The notes beneath the pieces are model-generated. The model had not been told where the DNA came from. It saw nothing but the letters and a program-made list of their open reading frames with translations, and searched no databases. From the NCBI RefSeq assembly GCF_003992055.1, contig NZ_RQVD01000003.1:124001-188000 (forward strand): a DNA stretch of 64,000 nucleotides, in the 5' to 3' direction. Numbering within the stretch: the stretch's first letter is position 1; every line of letters begins with the position of its first letter. Positions 34,625 through 42,814 of this stretch are shown here, in pieces. This DNA is from Veillonella sp. CHU740 (lineage in GTDB: Bacteria; Bacillota; Negativicutes; Veillonellales; Veillonellaceae). The position numbers were made by a program, and so were the translations under genes.

Positions 34625-35959
34625 ATGTCAAAACCATTAGTAGCAGTTGTAGGGCGCCCTAATGTAGGCAAGTCTACATTATTTAATGCTATTGTGAATA
34701 AACGAATTTCTATTGTAGAAGATATTCCGGGTGTAACACGTGATCGAATTTACTTCGATGCAGAATGGTTACAACGAGAATTTACTATGATCGATACAGG
34801 TGGGATTGAGTTCATCACTGCTGACAGCCATGAAATTCCAAAGATGATGCGTTTCCAAGCACAATTGGCTATTGAAGAAGCAGATGTAATTTTATTTGTT
34901 GTAGATGGTAAACAAGGGATTACGATTGCCGATGAAGAAGTAGCTAACTTGTTGCGAGCAAGTGGTAAGCCGGTCATTTTAGTTGTTAATAAAATCGATA
35001 GCGTTAACCAGGAAGCTAATATTTATGAATTCTATAACTTAGGTATTGGCGACCCAATTGGTATTTCAGCAAAAAACTTAATGAACTTAGGTGATTTATT
35101 AGATGATGTGGTTAAACATTTTCCACCACAAAGTGCTACAGAAGAAGATGAGGATACAATCCATGTGGCCTTAATTGGTCGACCTAATGTAGGTAAATCG
35201 TCTTTGACAAATGCGTTGTTAGGTCAAGAGCGTGTTATCGTGAGTGATGTGGCTGGGACCACAAGGGATTCGATTGATACGCATTGGAGTCATGATGGAC
35301 AGGATTTCGTGCTAATTGATACAGCGGGTATGCGACGTAAATCTCGCATTGATGCGCCAGTGGAACGATATAGTATTGTTCGTTCTTTGCGTGCTATTGA
35401 TCGTTCAGATATCGTGGTATTAGTGTTAGATGCTACAGATGGTGTGACAGAGCAAGATAAAAAAATCGTTGGCTATGCTCACGAATCAGGTAAAGGCTTA
35501 GTAATTGTTGTTAATAAATGGGACCTTGTGGAAAAAGATGATAAAACCACATTGCGTTTTACAGAAGATATTTATGATGAAATGGCCTTCTTACGATATG
35601 CGCCAATTCTATTTGCTTCTGCGTTGACCAAACAACGTGTTCATCGATTAGCAGAACTCATCAAATATGTATCAGAACAACAGCACATGCGCATTTCTAC
35701 AAGCGTGTTGAATCAATTGTTGTCCGATGCACAAACAGTAAATCCAGTGCCATCTCGTGGCGGTCGAATTCCTAAGATTTATTATATGACGCAGGCAAGT
35801 GTGAAACCGCCTACATTTATTCTGTTTGTGAATGAGCCGGATTTGATTCATTTCTCTTATATGCGTTTCTTGGAAAACCGTTTACGCGAATCATTTGGGT
35901 TTGAAGGTACTCCAATTCGCCTAGTATTACGTGGCAAGAAGGGAACTGATGAAGAATGA
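34625..35959 (+). CDS. der: Ribosome assembly GTPase Der (EngA)
   Basis: This 444-aa protein has two tandem GTPase domains and a KH-like C-terminal domain. The first has GRPNVGKST, DTGGI and NKID; the second has GRPNVGKSS, DTAGM and NKWD. Der is required for 50S subunit maturation. The stop overlaps the plsY start, and der-plsY-gpsA is a common order in Firmicutes. Confidence 0.97.
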   Translation: MSKPLVAVVGRPNVGKSTLFNAIVNKRISIVEDIPGVTRDRIYFDAEWLQREFTMIDTGGIEFITADSHEIPKMMRFQAQLAIEEADVILFVVDGKQGITIADEEVANLLRASGKPVILVVNKIDSVNQEANIYEFYNLGIGDPIGISAKNLMNLGDLLDDVVKHFPPQSATEEDEDTIHVALIGRPNVGKSSLTNALLGQERVIVSDVAGTTRDSIDTHWSHDGQDFVLIDTAGMRRKSRIDAPVERYSIVRSLRAIDRSDIVVLVLDATDGVTEQDKKIVGYAHESGKGLVIVVNKWDLVEKDDKTTLRFTEDIYDEMAFLRYAPILFASALTKQRVHRLAELIKYVSEQQHMRISTSVLNQLLSDAQTVNPVPSRGGRIPKIYYMTQASVKPPTFILFVNEPDLIHFSYMRFLENRLRESFGFEGTPIRLVLRGKKGTDEE

Positions 35960-36561
35960 TAACCATGGAAATTGCCGTTCTCTTATTAGCGGCTTATATC
36001 ATAGGATCGATACCCACAGGTCTTATCATTGGAAAGTTGTTTTTCAAAACAGATGTGCGTAATTATGGAAGTAAAAATATTGGAGCTACCAATATATTTA
36101 GAGTGCTAGGGTTGAAAGCAGCATTGCCAGTATTTTTGGGAGATGCTGGTAAAGGTGCAGTAGGTGTGCTATTATTTTACCCCAATCCTGAATGGATGAT
36201 TGCAGGTGGATTATGTGCAATGATTGGACATAATTGGTCTATTTTCTTGAAGTTTTCAGGTGGTCGCGGTGTAGCCACAGGATTAGGTGTGCTCATTGCA
36301 TTATCACCTGTGGTAGCAGCAATTTGTTTTGCTGTATGGGCTGTAATTGTTAAGTTTACGTCTTTTGTATCGTTGGGATCCATTGTTGCAGCTGTATTAG
36401 TGCCAGTGTTGATGTATGTTATGGCAGAGCCAGTTCCTTACATTATATTTGGAGGCATAGCTGCTGCATTTGTGGTATTTAGACATAGAGAAAATATAGT
36501 TCGTTTATTACAAGGTAAAGAATTGGCTGTGAAACGTATTAAAAAGGATGATTCACCATGA
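35956..36561 (+). CDS. plsY: Glycerol-3-phosphate acyltransferase PlsY
   Basis: This 201-aa integral membrane protein has the three PlsY loop motifs: IGSIPTGLIIGK, the glycine-rich NYGSKNIGATNIFRVLG and GHNWSIFLKFSGGRGVATGLG. It transfers an acyl group from acyl phosphate to glycerol-3-phosphate at the inner membrane. It overlaps der and gpsA by four bases each; gpsA makes its substrate. Confidence 0.95.
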   Translation: MITMEIAVLLLAAYIIGSIPTGLIIGKLFFKTDVRNYGSKNIGATNIFRVLGLKAALPVFLGDAGKGAVGVLLFYPNPEWMIAGGLCAMIGHNWSIFLKFSGGRGVATGLGVLIALSPVVAAICFAVWAVIVKFTSFVSLGSIVAAVLVPVLMYVMAEPVPYIIFGGIAAAFVVFRHRENIVRLLQGKELAVKRIKKDDSP

Positions 36562-37562
36562 AAATAGCTGTTATAGGTTCAGGTAGCTGGGGCACTGCAT
36601 TGGCCTTAAAGGGATTGGCTGCAGGTCATGAGGTGACCATGTACTGTCGAACCGAAGAAAAAGCAAAATATTTGCGTGAATATCGTATCAATCCATACTT
36701 ACCTGATGTAGTATTACCAAATACATTAGACTTTCAACATTCGTATAAAAAGGCATTAGAAGGTGCTCAAGTAGTTCTTATGGTTACCCCTTCTAGTTAT
36801 GTACGGAGTACCTTACAAGAATTAAAAGCGTGGTTATGCGAAGACATGATTATTGTTGGTTGCTCTAAAGGACTTGAAAAAGAAAGTGAAAAACGGCTAT
36901 CCTTAGTGATAGAAGAAGAAGTTGGAAGCCTAGTAAAAGCAATGGCTATTTTATCTGGGCCCAATCATGCTGAGGAAGTGGGCCGGGACCTACCGGCTGC
37001 TACAGTGGTAGCTAGTTATAGTGAAGAGGCTATTTCCATACTACAAGAGGCATTAGGCAGTGCTACATTTAGAGTATACGGCAATACAGATGTAATTGGC
37101 GTTGAGCTTGGGGGAGCTACAAAAAATATTATTGCCTTAGCTGCTGGTATCGCACATGGTATGCAGTTAGGAGATAATTTGTTGGCTACTTTGCTCACCA
37201 GGGGACTTCATGAAATGACAAAGTTTGGTGTGGCTATGGGGGCGAAGGCAGAAACATATGCGGGTCTTTCAGGTATGGGAGATTTGATTGCGACGTGCAT
37301 GAGTCCTCATAGTAGAAATCGACGAGCAGGGCAAAAGCTAGCGAATGGGGAAACTATGGACGAGATTATACATCGATCCCAGATGGTAGTGGAAGGATTT
37401 TTTGCAGTTAGAATTATTTATGATTTAGCGAAAGCAAATGCGGTGGAAATGCCGATTACAAATGCCTTGTATGAGGTGTTATATAATCAAGTTTCGCCTA
37501 TTGAAATGTTGCATCGATTAATGATGCGCGATGTAAAGCAAGAAGTTATAAAAAATAATTAG
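36558..37562 (+). CDS. gpsA: Glycerol-3-phosphate dehydrogenase (NAD(P)+)
   Basis: This 334-aa protein begins IAVIGSGSWGTALALKG, the NAD(P)-binding motif. It contains the catalytic Lys in GGATKNIIALAAGIAHG and the C-terminal GLSGMGDLIATCMSPHSRNR. It reduces dihydroxyacetone phosphate to glycerol-3-phosphate, feeding PlsY directly upstream. Confidence 0.96.
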   Translation: MKIAVIGSGSWGTALALKGLAAGHEVTMYCRTEEKAKYLREYRINPYLPDVVLPNTLDFQHSYKKALEGAQVVLMVTPSSYVRSTLQELKAWLCEDMIIVGCSKGLEKESEKRLSLVIEEEVGSLVKAMAILSGPNHAEEVGRDLPAATVVASYSEEAISILQEALGSATFRVYGNTDVIGVELGGATKNIIALAAGIAHGMQLGDNLLATLLTRGLHEMTKFGVAMGAKAETYAGLSGMGDLIATCMSPHSRNRRAGQKLANGETMDEIIHRSQMVVEGFFAVRIIYDLAKANAVEMPITNALYEVLYNQVSPIEMLHRLMMRDVKQEVIKNN

Positions 37563-37591
37563 GGATATCTACATAAATTAAGAAATGTATA

Positions 37592-37620
37592 TTGTACGGT
37601 ATCATAAAATCATGTAGAAT
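37592..37620 (+). promoter_or_regulatory. Possible promoter for rsmD-coaD
   Basis: TTGTAC (37592-37597) and TAGAAT (37615-37620) are spaced by 17 bases in the 84-base gap after gpsA. The -35 is a partial match. Confidence 0.35.
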
Positions 37621-37646
37621 ATACGAGTAATAGGTAATAAAAGCGT

Positions 37647-38192
37647 ATGAGAATAATTTCAGGTACAGCTAAAGGGCATACCATACAAGCACCAAAAGGA
37701 ATAGATACAAGGCCTACACAAGATCGTGTGCGCGAGAGTATATGCAATGTTATACAGAGTCGCAGAGGATTTTTTGAGACTCACGTACTAGATATCTTTT
37801 CTGGTACTGGTGCCTTTGCTATCGAAACGCTGAGTAGAGGCGCTAAGAAGGCTATTGCCATCGACACCCGAACAAGTGATTGTATTCGTAAAAATGCTCA
37901 ACATTGTAAGGTGGAAGAACGACTAGAGATCGTAAAATCCACAATGGAGTCTGCTCTTAGTCGACTGCAAGGTCAACAGTTTAATCTTATTTTTTCAGAT
38001 CCTCCTTATGAAAAAGGGTATGTAAAAAAAACATTAGATATGGTAGATCACCTAGATTTACTGAGTGATGATGGCATACTAATTATAGAGCGTCATAAGG
38101 ATGAAGCATTAAATATATTGCCTAAATGGAATATTATAAAATCTTTATCAGCTGGGTATACCCGTGTAGATTTTTTGTGCAAGCAAGTGTAG
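37647..38192 (+). CDS. rsmD: 16S rRNA (guanine966-N2)-methyltransferase RsmD
   Basis: This 181-aa protein starts MRIISGTAKGHTIQAP and has DIFSGTGAFAIETLSRGA for SAM binding and the catalytic DPPY (in FSDPPYEKGY). The RsmD-CoaD pair is conserved in most Firmicutes, and coaD follows 15 bases on. No Shine-Dalgarno sequence is evident before the ATG. Confidence 0.93.
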   Translation: MRIISGTAKGHTIQAPKGIDTRPTQDRVRESICNVIQSRRGFFETHVLDIFSGTGAFAIETLSRGAKKAIAIDTRTSDCIRKNAQHCKVEERLEIVKSTMESALSRLQGQQFNLIFSDPPYEKGYVKKTLDMVDHLDLLSDDGILIIERHKDEALNILPKWNIIKSLSAGYTRVDFLCKQV

Positions 38193-38207
38193 AAAGGGAC
38201 GTATACT

Positions 38208-38687
38208 ATGAGAATCGGCGTGTGTCCTGGTAGCTTTGATCCAGTTACGAATGGACATGTAGATATTTTTGAGAGGGCTAGTAAATTAGTAGATAAGCTC
38301 GTTGTGCTCATCGCAGAAAACCCAAATAAAAACTACTTGTTCACATTAGAAGAAAGAGCGAATTTAATTCGACAGTCAGTGGCTCATATTCCTAATATAG
38401 AAGTTGATTTCGGTGAAGGATTATTGAATGACTATGTCAAATCCCGCGACGGTCATATTATTATTCGGGGGTTACGAGCCTTGAGTGATTTTGAATATGA
38501 ATTCCAGAGAGCCTTGTTTTCTAAATTTTTAGATGATGATATTGAAACTGTATTTATTATGACGAATAATAAATATTCCTTTGTGAGTTCTACAGGGATT
38601 CGTGAACTTGCTAAATTTGGTGGAAAATTAGAAGGATTAGTACCACCAGCAGTGAAAGAAGCGTTAGAAAGTAAATTTAATATATAA
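38208..38687 (+). CDS. coaD: Pantetheine-phosphate adenylyltransferase
   Basis: This 159-aa protein has the nucleotidyltransferase motif GSFDPVTNGHVD (TNGH at 14-17) and the C-terminal VSSTGIREL. It makes dephospho-CoA from phosphopantetheine, and coaBC lies 1.3 kb downstream. GGGACG precedes the ATG. Confidence 0.96.
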   Translation: MRIGVCPGSFDPVTNGHVDIFERASKLVDKLVVLIAENPNKNYLFTLEERANLIRQSVAHIPNIEVDFGEGLLNDYVKSRDGHIIIRGLRALSDFEYEFQRALFSKFLDDDIETVFIMTNNKYSFVSSTGIRELAKFGGKLEGLVPPAVKEALESKFNI

Positions 38688-38707
38688 AATTAAACTAGGA
38701 GGATATC

Positions 38708-39148
38708 ATGAAAACAGAAAAGTTATTAGAAGAATTGGAAAATTTGATTGAAACTAGCAGTCATATGCCTTTAACAAATAAGAAAATGATAGAAGAAGAG
38801 GATATCATGCGTCTCGTAGACGCATTGACAGAATCCCTTCCGCTAGAATTAGAAGAGTCTCGTCGCATTGTTGCTGAACGCGATCGTATTATTGCAGAAG
38901 GGCAACAACAAGCAGAAGCATTAGTAGCACAAGCAAAAGAATATATTCAAAAATTGACAGAAGAAAGTGAATTGGTTAAACAAGCACAAGAACATGCCAA
39001 TCATATTATTGCAGAAGCAAATAAATCCTCTGAAGAATTGAAAAATAGTTCTATACAATATGCTAGTGACGTTTTCAAGTATGTAGAATCTAATTTAGAA
39101 AAAACACTAGAATCTTTAAAAGAAAATCGTCAAACTTTACAAAAATAA
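38708..39148 (+). CDS. Coiled-coil protein downstream of coaD
   Basis: This 146-aa soluble protein is nearly all predicted helix with strong Glu/Ala/Gln heptads (about 45-140). Proteins of this kind often follow coaD in Firmicutes and are labelled V-ATPase-subunit-like or ATPase, but there is no nucleotide-binding motif here, so that name should not be read as a function. AGGAGGA gives a good ribosome site. A strong terminator follows. Confidence 0.7.
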   Translation: MKTEKLLEELENLIETSSHMPLTNKKMIEEEDIMRLVDALTESLPLELEESRRIVAERDRIIAEGQQQAEALVAQAKEYIQKLTEESELVKQAQEHANHIIAEANKSSEELKNSSIQYASDVFKYVESNLEKTLESLKENRQTLQK

Positions 39149-39162
39149 TATGTGACTTATGT

Positions 39163-39204
39163 AAAACACTTCTTACTACTTTTATAAGAAGTGTTTTCTT
39201 TTTT
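39163..39204 (+). terminator. Rho-independent terminator
   Basis: A perfect 12-bp stem (39163-39174 with 39186-39197) is followed by a T-rich tail. Confidence 0.88.
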
Positions 39205-39320
39205 ATCTTATGGAATGTTTTCAAAAATTAAAAATAAATTAGAAAAATAAAAGGACTTTTATAGTGCGTGTCGAATACTATCAGTATCAGTTTCATGTAA
39301 TACTATGAGGAGGAATACCT

Positions 39321-39767
39321 ATGAACTTTGAAATTCGTAATGGTCATGATTATATTGATGAAGTAAAAGATTTGTTTGTAGAATACGTTAGATCCCTTGG
39401 TGTATCCGCAAGTTTACGAGAGTTTCATGGACTGGAAGATAAGTATAAGGGTGAAGGGGAAGCCTTATATATTGCTTTTATCGATAATAAGCCTGCAGGC
39501 TGTGTCGCTTTGCGCAATGTGGATAACAATACAGCGGCTATGAAACGTTTGTATGTAAGACCAGCCTTTCGTCATAGTTCATTAGGTAGTAATATGGCTA
39601 AATTAGTAGTGGAAGACGCTCGTGAATTTGGATATAAGACACTGTTACTAGATAGCTTACCAAGTATGGAAAATGCAAAAGAACTATATACTAATTTGGG
39701 ATTTAAAAAATTAGATGATACGAAACGTCCTGTAAAAACAGTGGTCCATTTATCGTTGCCTCTGTAA
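39321..39767 (+). CDS. GNAT-family N-acetyltransferase
   Basis: This 148-aa protein has the GNAT core: an acceptor helix, then MKRLYVRPAFRHSSLGSNMA (motif A, acetyl-CoA binding, with SSLGS in place of the usual QxxGxG) and ENAKELYTNLGFKKLDDT (motif B). The acetyl acceptor is unknown. The gene is monocistronic between two hairpins. GAGGAGGAA precedes the ATG. Confidence 0.85.
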   Translation: MNFEIRNGHDYIDEVKDLFVEYVRSLGVSASLREFHGLEDKYKGEGEALYIAFIDNKPAGCVALRNVDNNTAAMKRLYVRPAFRHSSLGSNMAKLVVEDAREFGYKTLLLDSLPSMENAKELYTNLGFKKLDDTKRPVKTVVHLSLPL

Positions 39768-39814
39768 TAGGTAGTAGGCGCTTATATATACATTAGTAAG
39801 AATTATGATTAAAG

Positions 39815-39844
39815 AGCTGCAATAGTAATATTTCTATTGCAGCT
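39815..39844 (+). terminator. Hairpin, probable weak terminator
   Basis: AGCTGCAATAG (39815-39825) pairs perfectly with 39834-39844. The tail is only TTCAT, so termination is likely but not assured. The rest of the gap to 40009 holds a TATAAT at 39938-39943 and a small dyad AATGATG / CATCATT (39962-39979). Confidence 0.5.
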
Positions 39845-40009
39845 TTCATATGTGACAGGCTAGGTTAAAGCAGTATTACATGCAGGAAGAGTGTTGGCTT
39901 TTATGAAAAAATAGGTGTAATCCGTAGATATATAATGTATAATGGGTATGGTAAAAGAAGCAATGATGATTGCATCATTTTAGTGTTGGCATAGAAAAAG
40001 GTGAAGGCA

Positions 40010-41191
40010 TTGAAAGATAAGCATATAGTAGTAGGTGTAACTGCTGGGATTGCAGCCTACAAAGCAGTAGACTTAGTGAGCCGTCTACGTAAAGCAGGGG
40101 CCGATGTTAAAGTAGTAATGACTAAGAATGCAACAAAGTTTGTAAGTCCTCTTGTATTTGGTGAAATAAGCAAGCATCCTGTAGCTGTAGATATGTTTGA
40201 AGAGGTTCATGATTGGAATGTTGAGCACATCGCTTATGCAACTTGGGCAGATGCTTATATTGTGGCACCAGCGACGGCTAATATCATCGGAAAGATGGCA
40301 AATGGCATTGCTGATGACATGTTATCAACACAACTATTGGCTACTACGGCACCTATCTTTGTATGTCCTGCAATGAATAGCAATATGTATGCGCATCCAG
40401 CAGTACAAGAAAATTTGGATACCTTACGAAGTAGAGGCGTCATGATTATGGAACCAGATAGTGGTTTACTGGCCTGTGGAGTAGAAGGAAAAGGAAGGTT
40501 GCCTAATCCAGAGAATATTGTGAAATGGGTAGACTTTCATTTGGGTAAAACAGATATACTGAATGGTAAAACCGTTTTGGTGAGTGCGGGAGGTACACAA
40601 GAGCCGATTGATCCAGTTCGGTTTATCACAAATCGTTCGAGTGGAAAAATGGGATATGCTATTGCACTCAAGGCTGCACAAGCAGGTGCCAATACAATTC
40701 TAGTATCTGCGCCTACGGAATTAGATGTGCCTTATGGAGTTACATTTGTACCAGTTCGCTCTGCTATGGAAATGAAAGCTGTCATCGATGGATACTATCA
40801 TGATGTAGATGCTGTGATTATGGCAGCTGCAGTAGCTGATTATCGAGTGGCGGAAACAGCAGATAACAAGATTAAAAAACAAGATTCGATGGCATTGGAA
40901 TTAGTAAAAAATCCAGATATCTTGGCTGGATTAGGGGCGTCTAAAGCGCATCAAAAGCTGATAGGATTTGCTGCAGAAACACAATATGTGATTGAATATG
41001 GTAAAGAAAAAGTTCGTAAAAAAAACTTGGATATGCTAGTAGCCAATGACGTAAGTAAAGCTAATGCTGGATTTGATGTAGATACAAATGAAGTTACATT
41101 TATTTATCCAGGAGATCAAATTGTATCTCTGCCAACGATGTCTAAAATTGATGTAGCAGAACGCATCATTCAAGCCTTGGCAGACCTATAA
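40010..41191 (+). CDS. coaBC: Phosphopantothenoylcysteine synthetase/decarboxylase
   Basis: TTG 40010 is preferred as the start because AAAGGTGAAGG lies 6-12 bases before it; GTG 40001 is within that site. The 393-aa product has an N-terminal flavoprotein decarboxylase (GVTAGIAAYKAVDL, the His in VEHIAYATWAD, PAMNSNMY) and a C-terminal synthetase (NRSSGKMGYAIA). Together they convert phosphopantothenate and cysteine to phosphopantetheine. The metK promoter begins inside its last codons. Confidence 0.93.
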   Translation: MKDKHIVVGVTAGIAAYKAVDLVSRLRKAGADVKVVMTKNATKFVSPLVFGEISKHPVAVDMFEEVHDWNVEHIAYATWADAYIVAPATANIIGKMANGIADDMLSTQLLATTAPIFVCPAMNSNMYAHPAVQENLDTLRSRGVMIMEPDSGLLACGVEGKGRLPNPENIVKWVDFHLGKTDILNGKTVLVSAGGTQEPIDPVRFITNRSSGKMGYAIALKAAQAGANTILVSAPTELDVPYGVTFVPVRSAMEMKAVIDGYYHDVDAVIMAAAVADYRVAETADNKIKKQDSMALELVKNPDILAGLGASKAHQKLIGFAAETQYVIEYGKEKVRKKNLDMLVANDVSKANAGFDVDTNEVTFIYPGDQIVSLPTMSKIDVAERIIQALADL

Positions 41192-41205
41192 ATGTGTGTT
41201 ATAAT
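41177..41205 (+). promoter_or_regulatory. Promoter of the SAM riboswitch - metK unit
   Basis: TTGGCA (41177-41182) and TATAAT (41200-41205) are 17 bases apart, with an extended TGt before the -10. The -35 lies in the last codons of coaBC. Confidence 0.7.
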
Positions 41206-41246
41206 AGTATATAGTGATTTTAAACTAAGTATTATATGTATGATAC

Positions 41247-41350
41247 AGTCTCATCAAGAGTAGTGGAGGGAAAGGCCCTTTGAAGCTACAGCAACCATTC
41301 CTTAGGGGAGAAGGTGCTAAATCCAACGATCTTTGATCGGAAGATGGGGA
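41247..41350 (+). promoter_or_regulatory. SAM-I (S-box) riboswitch
   Basis: The conserved S-box core is readable in order: TCATCAAGAG, GTGGAGGGAAAGGCCC, TTTGAAGCTACAGCAACC, AAGGTGCTAAATCC and the closing GATGGGG of helix P1. P1 pairs 41249-41255 with 41343-41349. The bases AAGATGGGG (41341-41349) can instead pair, with one wobble, to CCTCATCTT (41358-41366) in the terminator stem, the antiterminator expected of this class. SAM binding would stop transcription of metK. Confidence 0.93.
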
Positions 41351-41354
41351 TATG

Positions 41355-41384
41355 ATTCCTCATCTTGGGATGAGGAATTTTTTT
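41355..41384 (+). terminator. Riboswitch expression-platform terminator
   Basis: ATTCCTCATC (41355-41364) pairs with GATGAGGAAT (41369-41378) and is followed by T. The left arm is shared with the antiterminator of the SAM riboswitch. Confidence 0.9.
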
Positions 41385-41399
41385 ATTGGAGGTTTATTC

Positions 41400-42590
41400 A
41401 TGGCAGAAAAACATGTATTTTTCACTTCTGAATCTGTAACAGAAGGTCATCCAGACAAAATTGCTGACCAAATTTCAGATGCTGTATTGGATGCTATTTT
41501 AGAAAAAGATCCAACAGCACACGTTGCCTGTGAAACTTTAGTAACAACAGGTCAAGTTCATGTAGTAGGTGAAATTACTACAAAAACGTATGTAGATATT
41601 CCTCATATTGTTCGTGATACAATTCGTGAAATTGGCTATACTCGTGCAAAATATGGGTTTGATGCTGATACTTGTGGTGTAAACGTAGCGATTGACGAAC
41701 AATCTGCAGATATTGCGATGGGCGTTGATGAAGCATTGGAATCCCGTGAAGGCGGTAGTGATGCATTCGATAAAATTGGTGCAGGCGACCAAGGTATGAT
41801 GTTTGGTTTCGCATCCAATGAAACTGAAGAGTTAATGCCTATGCCTATTAGCTTGGCTCATCGCTTATCTCGTCAATTAACAAAAGTTCGTAAAGATAAC
41901 ACTTTGGATTATCTTCGTCCAGACGGCAAAACACAAGTGACTGTGGAATATGTAGATGGAAAACCAAAACGCATTGAAACAATCGTTATTTCCACGCAAC
42001 ATGGTCCAGAAGTAACATTGGAACAAATTCAAGCAGATATTAAAAAATATGTTATCGATCCAGTGCTTCCAGAAGGTTTCATTGATGAAAATACAAAATA
42101 CTTCATCAACCCAACTGGTCGTTTCGTAATCGGTGGCCCACAAGGCGATGCTGGTTTAACTGGTCGTAAAATTATTGTAGATACTTACGGTGGTATGGCT
42201 CGTCATGGCGGTGGAGCATTCTCCGGTAAAGATCCTACAAAAGTTGACCGCTCTGCAGCGTATGCAGCTCGTTATGTAGCTAAAAATATCGTAGCAGCTG
42301 GTCTTGCTGACAAATGTGAAGTACAAGTTGCGTATGCGATTGGTGTAGCAAAACCTGTTTCTATCATGGTAGAAACATTTGGTACTGCAAAAATTGAAGA
42401 GGAAAAAATCTCTGCATTAGTAAGCAAACATTTTGATCTTCGTCCAGCAGGTATCATTGAAATGCTAGACTTGTTGAAACCACATTACAAAAAAACGGCT
42501 GCTTATGGACATTTCGGTCGTACAGATGTAGATCTTCCATGGGAGCGTACTGACAAAGCTGCAGTTCTTCGTCAAGAAGCAGGTCTGTAA
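41400..42590 (+). CDS. metK: S-adenosylmethionine synthetase
   Basis: Start ATG 41400 follows GGAGG at 41388-41392; an in-frame ATG at 41352 lies in the riboswitch terminator and is rejected. The 396-aa product is of normal length, with [20 protein letters not shown] (His17), [10 protein letters not shown] and the phosphate-binding [16 protein letters not shown]. It makes SAM from methionine and ATP and is under feedback control by the upstream S-box. Confidence 0.97.
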   Translation: MAEKHVFFTSESVTEGHPDKIADQISDAVLDAILEKDPTAHVACETLVTTGQVHVVGEITTKTYVDIPHIVRDTIREIGYTRAKYGFDADTCGVNVAIDEQSADIAMGVDEALESREGGSDAFDKIGAGDQGMMFGFASNETEELMPMPISLAHRLSRQLTKVRKDNTLDYLRPDGKTQVTVEYVDGKPKRIETIVISTQHGPEVTLEQIQADIKKYVIDPVLPEGFIDENTKYFINPTGRFVIGGPQGDAGLTGRKIIVDTYGGMARHGGGAFSGKDPTKVDRSAAYAARYVAKNIVAAGLADKCEVQVAYAIGVAKPVSIMVETFGTAKIEEEKISALVSKHFDLRPAGIIEMLDLLKPHYKKTAAYGHFGRTDVDLPWERTDKAAVLRQEAGL

Positions 42591-42654
42591 TATATAAGTG
42601 GTTACATCTATTGTTATAGAAATATAATCGATGGATAATATATAGTAAATGACT

Positions 42655-42690
42655 ACAGGGTAGGGAATGGAAATTCCCTACCCTGTTTTG
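42655..42690 (+). terminator. Rho-independent terminator of metK
   Basis: A perfect 14-bp GC-rich stem (42655-42668 with 42673-42686) has a GGAA tetraloop and a short T tail. Confidence 0.9.
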
Positions 42691-42768
42691 TGTATGCTCA
42701 TACAAATAAGAGTCATATTTCTGATTGTTAAAAAGCATAGTAAGAACGTTTCTTATAGTAGGAATGAA

Positions 42769-42788
42769 TGCTATAATCGTGGTATAAT
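42769..42788 (+). promoter_or_regulatory. Tandem extended -10 elements upstream of priA
   Basis: TGCTATAAT (42769-42777) and TGGTATAAT (42780-42788) lie 11 bases apart, just before the priA leader. This may give two start sites for the long downstream operon. Confidence 0.5.
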
Positions 42789-42814
42789 GAAGAGTGTTTA
42801 GTCAGGAGGTTATT

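Noticed and set aside
41352-41399. N-terminal extension of MetK by 16 codons
   Set aside because: The extension would be encoded by the riboswitch terminator hairpin; ATG 41400 has a proper GGAGG and gives the normal MetK start.
41538-41818. Several minus-strand ORFs inside metK (and similar ones in gatB, priA and prkC)
   Set aside because: They are antisense shadows of strongly conserved genes, with low-complexity products and no ribosome sites.
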